NCBI RefSeq assembly: GCF_033097365.1
Contig: NZ_AP028461.1
Location: forward strand, 1,302,001-1,366,000
Source: Actinoplanes sichuanensis
Lineage (GTDB): Bacteria; Actinomycetota; Actinomycetes; Mycobacteriales; Micromonosporaceae
Reading direction: 5' to 3'
Length of the DNA: 64,000 nt
Part shown: in pieces, positions 25,701 through 32,072 of the stretch
Layout: every line of letters starts with the position of its first letter
Position numbering within the stretch: the first letter of the stretch is position 1
Translations under genes and position numbers: made by a program
Notes under the pieces: generated by a model
Told to the model about the DNA's origin: nothing
Database searches by the model: none
The model's input: only the letters and a program-made list of their open reading frames with translations

Positions 25701-26038
25701 ACGCCACCGACCGGGAGGTACGGGCCGCCGCCACCGCCGCGATGCTCGACGAGGTGGTCGACCGGCTGCCGGACGGCTGGTCGACGATCGTGGGTGAGGG
25801 TGGCGCGCTGCTCTCCGGCGGCGAACGCCAGCGTGTGTCGATCGCCCGCGCCCTGCTCAAGGACGCCCCGATCGTGCTCCTCGACGAGGTGAGCTCAGCT
25901 CTCGACATGGCGAACGAGACAGCCGTGCACGACGGCATCGACAGGCTGATGTCCGGCCGTACCGTGATCATGGTCGCCCACCGGACCGAAGCCGTTCGCC
26001 GAGCCGACCGCGTGGTCGTTCTAGCGGTTCGGCAGTAA
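22748..26038 (+). CDS. fused double ABC exporter (TMD-NBD-TMD-NBD)
   Basis: 1096 residues, two complete half-transporters in one chain. Half 1 (1 to about 544) has membrane helices, Walker A GPSGSGKST near 366, LSGGEAQRIALARALA and VLDEATAFADPETD. Half 2 starts at an internal Met at residue 545 (ATG 24380, IRTLLRVLG) and has Walker A GPSGAGKST near 918, LSGGERQRVSIARALL and VLLDEVSSALD. The halves resemble the IrtA/IrtB-YbtP/Q type linked to siderophores, or multidrug exporters; which applies is not decidable. ATG 22748 follows GGGGGAG. A 34-bp palindrome covers the leader, and the TetR gene converges with an 18-bp overlap at the 3' end. Confidence 0.87.
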   Translation: MTVGRLLRPHVTWFAGVAGLQVIGALAGLAPLLAVAEVGRVMLAPGPTDHDHLRTVVILGAAGLLVRLVFTSASAGLGHLLDGRVQLTLRRELAAALGRAPLGWLDHRRTGELAKVAGDDVDAVHPFLAHAPGELTAAFVVPLVSLIYLLTVDWRLTLVTLVPVVTALLLVPLLMTSARTAEQKAFDLALGRIADTSVEYVRGIAVVKAFGGAGRAHRRFLTAADDFVDIFTRWVRGVSAVAAGMQLALSPPFVLLAILTGGTVMITSGRLAPADLLPFLLLGLGLTAPVAALGHGFDDLQAAGRAAGRIRDVLAVEPLPEPVTPVVPEGDRIELCGVRFGYDGREVLRGVDLTVEPGTITALTGPSGSGKSTLVRLLPRFFDPDAGSVRIGGVDLRDIGRAELRRRISFVFQEVRLLRTSVADNIALAVPEADRDAVIHAAKLAHIHDRIVELPRGYDTVLGDEVELSGGEAQRIALARALAAQTPILVLDEATAFADPETDRAVRETLATLRDRTILVIAHRPETIAGADTVVTLRDGGDRPMIRTLLRVLGRGYAAPMRRTVALMVLTAIVEGLLYALLVPLLRALLGDSPADARPWLAGFAVAVAGYALLRYRSDLAGMRVGTTMLRGMYHRLGRHLARLPIGWFTGARIGEVSTMAGRGLLTAMGVAAHLMAPFVSACVTPLTIVVVILLIDWRLGLVALLAAPVVVGVHLAVVRSTAAADAGHARRSAAAAARVVEFLQAQPVLRAGGRDGFGPLDHALREVERASRRRTLAVLPGAVGLAVTVQVVFTAVLALGVGLAAAGSPADTSSAMAGGGGFATVAELLAVLVLAARAADPLLSLSDIGGRLRAARGELDRLDQLLHTAPLPEPADPIRPDRHDVEFESVTSRDGDRVVLDRLSLTVPEGQRLAIVGPSGAGKSTVLRLLARFADVDGGAIRIGGVDVRDMDPADLMARIAIVFQDVYLFDGTIEDNIRLGRPDATDREVRAAATAAMLDEVVDRLPDGWSTIVGEGGALLSGGERQRVSIARALLKDAPIVLLDEVSSALDMANETAVHDGIDRLMSGRTVIMVAHRTEAVRRADRVVVLAVRQ

Positions 26039-26683
26039 CCCGTCCACGATCGCCGCCAGCGCCCGCCGATGGGTGTCCCGGGCGTTGAGCTCGGCCCAGC
26101 GCCCGGCCAGCGACACCAGCCGCGGATGGTCGTCGGCGGTCAGCCCGGCGACCACCCCGTCCTGATGGACCGCACCGGTCCGGGCCCGGCGACGCCCGCC
26201 GGTGATCCGGATGATCAGATCACCGACGATGTAGAACCAGATGGTCCGGTACACGTAGAACGCCTCGTCCTCGGCCAGGCCGCAGTCCGCGGCGGCACCG
26301 ACCATGACCTCGACGATCCACAGCGCGGACGGCCCGATCAGATCGTCACCGGTGAGCACCTCGACGATCCACGGCCGCTCCGCGAGCAACTCGTAGAGCA
26401 GCACCGAAGCGGCGACCAGCCGGTCCCGGGGCTCGGTCGGAAGCGTCGGCCGCGGCATCGCCCGAGCCTGCGACTCCAGCACCCGGACCAGTAACTCGTC
26501 CTTGTCGCGCACATGGTGGTAGAGCGCCATCGGCGTACTGCCCAGCTCGGCCGCCAGCCGCCGCATCGACAGCTTCTCCGGCCCCTCGGCCACCAGCAGC
26601 CGCTCCGCGGCCACGATGATCGCCTCCAGGGACAGGCGGGGTGGACGGCCGACCCCACGCGGGCGGGACACCTCTGCGGACAT
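26021..26683 (-). CDS. TetR-family regulator (TetR_C type), likely controlling the fused exporter
   Basis: 220 residues. HTH: LSLEAIIVAAERLLVAEGPEKLSM then RRLAAELGSTPMALYHHV, the TetR-class recognition helix with MALYHHVRDKDELL. The C-terminal domain resembles TetR_C_1 (ARPWIVEVL...YRTIWFYIVGDLI). ATG at 26683 follows GGAAGGA at 26692-26697; the longer open frame is discarded. It converges on the exporter gene with an 18-bp overlap and diverges from a phosphotransferase gene after 45 bp. The 34-bp palindrome 3.3 kb away, in front of the exporter, is its best candidate site; no matching palindrome is seen at its own promoter. Confidence 0.87.
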   Translation of the reverse strand: MSAEVSRPRGVGRPPRLSLEAIIVAAERLLVAEGPEKLSMRRLAAELGSTPMALYHHVRDKDELLVRVLESQARAMPRPTLPTEPRDRLVAASVLLYELLAERPWIVEVLTGDDLIGPSALWIVEVMVGAAADCGLAEDEAFYVYRTIWFYIVGDLIIRITGGRRRARTGAVHQDGVVAGLTADDHPRLVSLAGRWAELNARDTHRRALAAIVDGLLPNR

Positions 26684-26728
26684 CCCCCCATCCTTCCCGA
26701 CCGGGCGACCGTGTGATGCGGTGGACCG

Positions 26729-27478
26729 GTGACGAGCGAAGTGCTTCAGGACGACCCACACCGGCGAGTCATCCGGATCGGCGACACGGTCCGCCGCCCG
26801 ATGCACGAATGGTCACCGACGATCCACGAGTTACTTCACCACCTCGAGAAGATCGGTTTCGGGTACGCCCCACGCCTGCTCGGCATCGACGAGGAGGGCC
26901 GGGAGGTGCTCACGTACCTGGACGGAGAATCCGGCGGCGACGCCTGGGCGAAGGTGGTGCCCGACGACGGCCTGGTCGCGATGGCCCGACTGCTGCGCGA
27001 CTACCACGAGGCGGTCCGTGACTTCCGGCCCGCAGCGGCCGCCGGATGGGCCGCCGACGACGGTGTGTTCGGCCCCGGCGACCTGGTCTGTCACGGCGAC
27101 TTCGGCCCGTGGAATCTGGTCTGGCACGGCAACCGGCCGGTCGGCATCCTCGACTGGGACTACGCGCTGCCGGCCCGCCCGGTGTTCGACGTCGCCTACG
27201 CCCTCGAATACGTGACGCCGTTCCGCGACGACGACTTCGCGATCGGATCACTCCGCCATCCGGGGCCGCCGCAGCGCCGCCGCCGACTGGAGCTGTTCGC
27301 CTCCGCCTATGGCCTGACCAGTATCGACGGCCTGGTCGACGAGGTGCACACCCAGCAGCGCGACGTTCTCGCCCGCGCCCGGCGACTCGCCGCCGAAGGC
27401 CGCCGGCCGCAGGTGGACTGGCAGCAGTCCGGCGCCCTCGACGAGGTGGAACGGCGGATCGGACGGCCCCTGGACTAG
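26729..27478 (+). CDS. aminoglycoside phosphotransferase (APH)-family kinase
   Basis: 249 residues. The kinase core is seen as LVCHGDFGPWNLVWHG (catalytic D and metal-binding N of the HGDxxxxN motif) and GILDWDYALPARP (DFG-like Asp). The family includes antibiotic kinases as well as choline, fructosamine and homoserine kinases. The N-lobe here is short and lacks strong marks of a true aminoglycoside kinase, so the substrate is open. GTG at 26729. The gene is divergent from TetR, so it may be co-regulated. Its stop and the stop of the convergent TPP enzyme share one CTAG (27475-27478). Confidence 0.78.
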   Translation: MTSEVLQDDPHRRVIRIGDTVRRPMHEWSPTIHELLHHLEKIGFGYAPRLLGIDEEGREVLTYLDGESGGDAWAKVVPDDGLVAMARLLRDYHEAVRDFRPAAAAGWAADDGVFGPGDLVCHGDFGPWNLVWHGNRPVGILDWDYALPARPVFDVAYALEYVTPFRDDDFAIGSLRHPGPPQRRRRLELFASAYGLTSIDGLVDEVHTQQRDVLARARRLAAEGRRPQVDWQQSGALDEVERRIGRPLD

Positions 27479-29115
27479 TGCCCGCGGAACGCCTCCTCCA
27501 GCCACCAGGACGGATGCTCGGCGGTGACCTTCGCGTCCACGACCATCGGCACGTCCCGTGGCCCGGCCAGCCATTCCCGGACCGGATCAAGATCTTCGGG
27601 CGTGCGTACGGTCACCGCCGCGCAACCGTACCCGCGGGCGATGGCGGCCAGATCCGTCTCCGGGAACACCACGGTCGACAGCACGTGCCCGGCCGGCCCG
27701 AAATGGTGCACCTCGGCCCCGTACGCCTCGTCGTTCCACACCACGATCAGCATGCCGAGCCCGAGCCGTCGGATCGTGTCGAGCTCGGCGATGCCCATCA
27801 GGAAACCGCCGTCCCCGCACGCCGCGACCGGCAGCCGCCCGGGGCTGGCCAGGGCCGCGCCGAGCGCACTGGCCAGCCCGAGCCCGATCGACTGGAACGC
27901 CTGAGTGAACACGAAACCCTGGTGATCCGGAACGGACAGGAACATCGACGGGTAGCCCATGAAGTTGCCCGAGTCGACGGCGATCACCCGTTCGGTCGGG
28001 AGCAGGTCGTCGAGGGTGATCGCGAGGGTCCGCGGGTCGATGTGGGACTCGTCGCCGGTGTCGTCGTACCCGACGTCACGCCAGCGGCCCTGCTCGCGCA
28101 GCCGTACCCGTACCGCCTCGGTCCGATAGGCCTCCCGGCGGCCGGTCAGCGCGGCCGCGACGGCGACCGCCGTCAACCGTGCGTCCCCGCAAACGCCCAG
28201 GTCCAGGCGATGATGGGCGCCGAAGGCGGCCGGTTCGAGATCCACCTGGACGACCGTGGCATCCGGGCCGATCAGCGAACCGTGCCGGCTCGTCCACATG
28301 TTCAGCGAGGCGCCCCAGGCGACCACGACGTCCGCGTCCCGGATCAGTTCGGCCGCGGTCGGCGTGGCGAAACCGCCGGATACGTCCAGGTTCCAGCCAT
28401 CGCCGGCGAACAGTCCCTTGGCCGCGGCCGACGTCGCCAGCAGCGCCCCGGACGTGGCCGCCAGCTCGGCGAGCTCGTCGCGGGCCGCGACCGCACCACG
28501 GCCGGCGATGAACACCGGCCGCTCGGCGTCGTTCAACAGATGGGCGAGAGCGGTCACCGCATCGTCTGAAGCCCGCGGCGGCTGGGTCGCCGCCGACGGT
28601 CGGACCTCAGCCGGTTCGGCCGCCGCGGCCTGCACGTCCAACGGCAGATTGAGCACGACCGTACGCCGTTCGCGCACCGCTGTCCGCCACGCGCGGGTGG
28701 TGTCCTCGACCGCCGAGGCCGGGCCGTGCACCCGATCGCCGACCGCGCCGACCGCGTGCGCCAGCGCGTCCTGGTCGACCCGGAAGTTGGACCGCAACGC
28801 GGCCGCCGCAGGCTCCGCGGCGAGCACGATCAGCGGGGTACCGCTCTTCGCCGCCTCGGCGATCCCGGTCATCGCGTTGGTCAGCCCGCAGCCCTGATGC
28901 ACGGTGATCACCCCGGGCCGGCCGCTGACCCGGGCGTACGCGTCGGCCGCCGTCGCCGCGCCGCCCTCGTGGCGGGTCGCGACGAACCGGGCGCCGTGCG
29001 CGACCAGCGCGTTGGTGACATGGAAGTTGCCGCTGCCGACGACACCGAAGACCAAGTCGGCGCCGAGTTTCGCGAGGGTCTCACCGACGACGTCGGCAAC
29101 CGTCCGGTCGCTCAC
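27475..29115 (-). CDS. thiamine-diphosphate-dependent enzyme (acetolactate synthase-like)
   Basis: 546 residues, three-domain ThDP enzyme. The Pyr domain carries the activating Glu in ATRHEGGAATAADAYARVSG (about 50), the middle domain the usual GRGAVAARDELAELA, and the PP domain the ThDP motif CGDGGFLMGIAELDTIRR...NDEAYG near 435-470. The family covers acetolactate synthase, benzoylformate decarboxylase, oxalyl-CoA decarboxylase and others, and the exact member cannot be chosen. It is second in an operon behind a cyclase-family gene (11-bp gap), which points to a catabolic pair rather than branched-chain amino-acid synthesis. GTG start at 29115; no small regulatory subunit gene is nearby. Confidence 0.82.
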   Translation of the reverse strand: MSDRTVADVVGETLAKLGADLVFGVVGSGNFHVTNALVAHGARFVATRHEGGAATAADAYARVSGRPGVITVHQGCGLTNAMTGIAEAAKSGTPLIVLAAEPAAAALRSNFRVDQDALAHAVGAVGDRVHGPASAVEDTTRAWRTAVRERRTVVLNLPLDVQAAAAEPAEVRPSAATQPPRASDDAVTALAHLLNDAERPVFIAGRGAVAARDELAELAATSGALLATSAAAKGLFAGDGWNLDVSGGFATPTAAELIRDADVVVAWGASLNMWTSRHGSLIGPDATVVQVDLEPAAFGAHHRLDLGVCGDARLTAVAVAAALTGRREAYRTEAVRVRLREQGRWRDVGYDDTGDESHIDPRTLAITLDDLLPTERVIAVDSGNFMGYPSMFLSVPDHQGFVFTQAFQSIGLGLASALGAALASPGRLPVAACGDGGFLMGIAELDTIRRLGLGMLIVVWNDEAYGAEVHHFGPAGHVLSTVVFPETDLAAIARGYGCAAVTVRTPEDLDPVREWLAGPRDVPMVVDAKVTAEHPSWWLEEAFRGH

Positions 29116-29126
29116 CTTCTACTCGC

Positions 29127-29900
29127 TCACTTCTCCACGAGGGCCAGGACACGGACCGGGCTGCCCGACCCGCCGACGATCGGCAGCGGGGGAGCGATCA
29201 CCACGGCACCGGTCGGCGGCAGCCGGTCCAGGTTGCGCAGTTGCGTCAGCCCGTACTTGTCGGCCCCCAGCAGGTACGAGTGGCACGGGAACGGCGGATC
29301 GAACGAGTGCGCGGCACCGGCGTCGGTGCCGACCGTCTCCACGCCGAGGCCGATCACCGGTGACTCCTCGGCCAGCCACTTCGCGGCCGCCACCGACACA
29401 CCCGGGGTGTGCGGGCCGGTCTCGTTCGCGTTCAGGAACGCCTCCTGGTCGCCCGACCTGGTGTCCCAGCCGGTCCGCAGCAGCAGCCACCCGCCCTCCG
29501 GCAGTGGCCCGTGCACGGCCTCCCACTCCCGGATGTGCTCGATCTCGAGGAGGAAGTCGGGGTCCTTCGCGGCCCGGTCGGCGACGTCGATCACCGCGGC
29601 CGATGCGATCAGCCGCCGGGGTGGCACCTGTGACACGTCGTCACCGTCACGCCCGGTCACCCAGTGGATCGGCGCGTCGAAGTGGGTGCCGGTGTGCTCC
29701 CCGGTGTGGATGTCGTTCCAGTACCAGGCCGGGCCCCGGTCGTCGTATCGGCTGATCTCCTCCAGGCCGAACGGGATCGTGTTCGCGAACGGCGGCGGCA
29801 GCTGCAGGATCGGCGTTTCCGCCGAAAGCGGCGCGGTCAGATCGACGACCTCGATCGATCCGCCGCTGACACCGGACAACAGGGCCTTCAGAATGCTCAT
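29127..29900 (-). CDS. cyclase-family protein (kynurenine formamidase-like metal hydrolase)
   Basis: 257 residues. The signature HTGTHFDAPIHW near 70-80 provides the metal ligands of the cyclase/KynB family, with a second conserved segment GLGVETVGTDAGAAHSFDPPFP. These enzymes hydrolyse formamides, lactones or cyclic amides in the cytoplasm. ATG at 29900 follows AAGGAAG at 7-nt spacing; the ATG six bases upstream is too close to that site. It is the first gene of a two-gene unit with the ThDP enzyme. The pair suggests stepwise breakdown of one carboxylic substrate, not identified. Confidence 0.8.
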   Translation of the reverse strand: MSILKALLSGVSGGSIEVVDLTAPLSAETPILQLPPPFANTIPFGLEEISRYDDRGPAWYWNDIHTGEHTGTHFDAPIHWVTGRDGDDVSQVPPRRLIASAAVIDVADRAAKDPDFLLEIEHIREWEAVHGPLPEGGWLLLRTGWDTRSGDQEAFLNANETGPHTPGVSVAAAKWLAEESPVIGLGVETVGTDAGAAHSFDPPFPCHSYLLGADKYGLTQLRNLDRLPPTGAVVIAPPLPIVGGSGSPVRVLALVEK

Positions 29901-29991
29901 CGGCATCTTCCTTCGCGAAAAGGCGGGGCAACCGTCGACAACCCTACGGCCGCGACGATCGCCGCGGCAGACATCGACACGGACTTCGGCC

Positions 29992-31056
29992 TTACGGGGC
30001 GGTCACGGCTCGCATGATCCGCCGGGTCAGGCCCGGATTCTCCAGGAGGTCCGTGCTGTCGCCGAACTGGTCGACGGCCCCGATTCCGGGGCTTTCCGCA
30101 TTCAGCGCCGCCGCGAATCGGCCCGCGTCGATCACCGGGAACGGGCGGTCGAAATACGATCGCCGGGTCGCCTCGACCGGATCGGCGATGCCGAGCCGGT
30201 TCTGCCAGACGCCGGCCATCTCGTACGCGTCACAGAGCGCCGCCTGACGCTGCTCCGCATCATCGGCGGCCAGGGCGGCCTGCAGCGCGGCGACGATTCC
30301 GGCCGCCTCCGGCAATGCGGTCACGGCCTTTCCCAACCATTTGCTGTACGGCGGGAAGCGTCTCGCCAACAGCAGGGTCAACCGCATCACGTCCCGGGCC
30401 AGCCGGGCCGCGACGATCCGGCTGCCCAGGTCGTCCCCGGTTTCCGCGGCCCGCCCGACGAACGCCTGCTCCTGCGAGATCCGTACCCACTGGGCGGCCA
30501 ACACCTGACGCCACACGTCGTCCGGATACCAGCGCAGCCGCTCGCGCAGCGCTGTGAGCTCGCCGATCCCGTCGTGGAACACCGCTCCGCCGACCGTCTC
30601 GGCGAGCCGCTGTGTGGGTGTGGCCAGCCAGTCCACGGTCTCCGGGTCGCGACGGGCGTCGAACCCGAGGCGCTCGACGGACCAGCTCGCGACGTCGGTG
30701 AGGTGCACGCGGTGGGCGACCAGACCGTCGGTGGCGGTCATCACCCGCACCCGGGCGTCCGCCGGTTCGAAATTCGTCGGCCACCCGCGCACCTGTTTCG
30801 GTAGTCGCGCGGTGAGCAGCGCCGACAGTTCGGCACCGTGCCGGACCAGGTCCTCCGGCCGCAGGAACAACTCCAGCCGCGGCCCCCAGTCGTGATCCAC
30901 CGAGCGTGGCGTGTCGAACCCGAGCACCTCCGAGCCCGGCCCGACCCGGGCGGCGGCGTGCTCCAGCCCCGGGTAGAACTCGTCGAGTAGTGGGCGTACG
31001 GCCTCGGTGTAGAAGATCCGGCACAGCTGAAGGCCGGGCATGAAGTCGGGAAGCAC
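29992..31056 (-). CDS. DUF4037 protein, nucleotidyltransferase-like
   Basis: 354 residues, cytoplasmic. The N-terminal third contains GSEVLGFDTPRSVDHDWGPR, which resembles the GS...DxD arrangement of nucleotidyltransferases, and the later RFPPYSKWLGKAVTALP is characteristic of DUF4037. ATG at 31056; the 85-bp gap after its end holds the leader of the cyclase operon. The function of this family is not established; a nucleotidyltransferase role is inferred from fold-like motifs. It lies immediately upstream of, and divergent from, the tRNA array (192-bp gap), which may be only a neighbourhood effect. Confidence 0.75.
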   Translation of the reverse strand: MLPDFMPGLQLCRIFYTEAVRPLLDEFYPGLEHAAARVGPGSEVLGFDTPRSVDHDWGPRLELFLRPEDLVRHGAELSALLTARLPKQVRGWPTNFEPADARVRVMTATDGLVAHRVHLTDVASWSVERLGFDARRDPETVDWLATPTQRLAETVGGAVFHDGIGELTALRERLRWYPDDVWRQVLAAQWVRISQEQAFVGRAAETGDDLGSRIVAARLARDVMRLTLLLARRFPPYSKWLGKAVTALPEAAGIVAALQAALAADDAEQRQAALCDAYEMAGVWQNRLGIADPVEATRRSYFDRPFPVIDAGRFAAALNAESPGIGAVDQFGDSTDLLENPGLTRRIMRAVTAP

Positions 31057-31248
31057 GACGCCACGTTAATTGCGTTGCCCGGGTTCGGCGATCCACATAC
31101 TGTTGCCACCAGTTCCACACCGAACTCGAACGGGGAGACCGAGATGAATGCGATCAATGAAGATATTCGGCGGCGGCGCCGATAGATCGCTCCAGCGTTC
31201 GGTCGAGCCGCCCATTCCACATCGGAATCGGCGGTTCTTTCATATCCT

Positions 31249-31320
31249 GCTCCGTTAGCTCAATGGGAGAGCACCCGCCTGTCGAGCGGGGGGCCGCCGG
31301 TTCGATCCCGGCACGGAGCG
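31249..31320 (+). tRNA. tRNA-Asp (GTC), divergent form
   Basis: Acceptor GCTCCGT/ACGGAGC, D arm GCTC...GAGC, anticodon stem CCCGC/GCGGG with loop CTGTCGA (anticodon GTC), T arm GCCGG-TTCGATC-CCGGC, discriminator G. CCA is not encoded. The body does not resemble the standard actinobacterial tRNA-Asp, which starts with GG. First of four closely packed tRNA genes. Confidence 0.88.
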
Positions 31321-31330
31321 CGCAACACAT

Positions 31331-31404
31331 GTCGCCGTAGCTCAGTCGGTCAGAGCGCCGATCTGATAAGTCGGAGGCCGGTGGTTCGAACCCACCCGGC
31401 GACA
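31331..31404 (+). tRNA. tRNA-Ile (GAT), divergent form
   Basis: Acceptor GTCGCCG/CGGCGAC, D arm GCTC...GAGC, anticodon stem CCGAT/GTCGG with loop CTGATAA (anticodon GAT), T arm GGTGG-TTCGAAC-CCACC, discriminator A. All arms pair. It starts 10 nt after tRNA-Asp. Genomic Ile(GAT) genes of actinobacteria usually sit in or near rRNA operons or elsewhere with a GGGG-type acceptor; this acceptor differs. Confidence 0.88.
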
Positions 31405-31408
31405 TCTC

Positions 31409-31482
31409 GGCGCGGTGGACGAAAGGTAGAGTCGCCCGGCTTTCACCCGGGACGTTTGCGGGTTCGAATCCCGTCCGCGCTG
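31409..31482 (+). tRNA. tRNA-Glu (TTC), divergent form with weak D stem
   Basis: Acceptor GGCGCGG/CCGCGCT with a G-T first pair, anticodon stem CCCGG/CCGGG with loop CTTTCAC (anticodon TTC), T arm GCGGG-TTCGAAT-CCCGT. The D stem is only GAC/GTC with a purine mismatch, and the variable loop is 6 nt. It starts 4 nt after tRNA-Ile. It could be a functional but unusual tRNA or one drifting towards loss. Confidence 0.78.
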
Positions 31483-31487
31483 CACGA

Positions 31488-31560
31488 TCCGGCGTCGCCC
31501 AACGGCAGGGCACCGCACTGTTAATGCGCACAGGTGAAGGTTCGAATCCTTCCGCCGGAG
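31488..31560 (+). tRNA. tRNA-Asn (GTT), divergent form
   Basis: Acceptor TCCGGCG/CGCCGGA, D arm GCCC...GGGC, anticodon loop CTGTTAA (anticodon GTT) on a stem CCGCA/TGCGC with a C-C mismatch at its base, T arm GAAGG-TTCGAAT-CCTTC, discriminator G. It starts 5 nt after tRNA-Glu and ends the array. The four genes must share one transcript. Confidence 0.82.
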
Positions 31561-31683
31561 CCGAACCCCCGGCTGGTCCCGGGAGCTGTTTCGAGGTCGG
31601 GGACAGCCCTGGGAACCAGCCGGGGAACCTCTGCCGCTGCGGGTGCTCGGGGCGGCCGGCGGCAGCCGTGGTTGGATTACCCG

Positions 31684-31986
31684 GTGACGATCACGGTGGG
31701 CGAAGTCCCGGAAAAGGGACGGTTCGAGGCTCGAGATGACGACGGTGAGCTGGCCGGTGTGCTCACCTATCAGGTGACCGGGCCGATCATCGTCTATACG
31801 CACACCGAGATCGACTCGCGGTTCGAGGGGCGTGACGTCGCGTCGCTGTTGGCTCGCGCCGCCATGGACGACGCCCGCGGCCGCAACCGGACCGTGGTGC
31901 CGATGTGCCCACTGCTCGGCGAGTGGCTGGAGAAGCACCCCGAGTACGACAAGTCGGTCGCCCGGTCCACCCGCCGGATCAAGTGA
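31684..31986 (+). CDS. small GNAT-like N-acetyltransferase (YidJ/NATD1 type)
   Basis: 100 residues, cytoplasmic. It shows the compact GNAT fold typical of the NATD1 group: FEARDDDGELAGVLTYQV, IVYTHTEIDSRFEGRDVASLLARAAMDDAR (the acetyl-CoA loop is the EGRDVAS-like segment) and CPLLGEWLEKHPEY near the end, a family hallmark. Substrates are unknown. GTG at 31684, 123 bp after tRNA-Asn; the intervening sequence holds no gene. It is convergent with the ABC permease operon (86-bp gap). Confidence 0.8.
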   Translation: MTITVGEVPEKGRFEARDDDGELAGVLTYQVTGPIIVYTHTEIDSRFEGRDVASLLARAAMDDARGRNRTVVPMCPLLGEWLEKHPEYDKSVARSTRRIK

Positions 31987-32072
31987 CCAGACCGGCCACC
32001 TGACTGAGGACGACAGGGGCGGCCGGCCCTTCGGCAACCGGCAACGGCGGCCGGGAATGCCCGTGCGGCGGG

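Noticed and set aside
26729..27478. Calling the phosphotransferase an antibiotic-resistance gene
   Set aside because: Only the general APH kinase core is visible; many homologues act on metabolites.
31144..31185. 13-codon open frame MNAINEDIRRRRR before the tRNA array
   Set aside because: It has a GGGGAGACCGAG upstream, but is too short, has no conserved feature and overlaps the likely tRNA promoter; chance is the simpler explanation.
31249..31560. Integrated element using a tRNA as attachment site
   Set aside because: No integrase, excisionase or repeated tRNA 3' end is seen within the flanking 10 kb.
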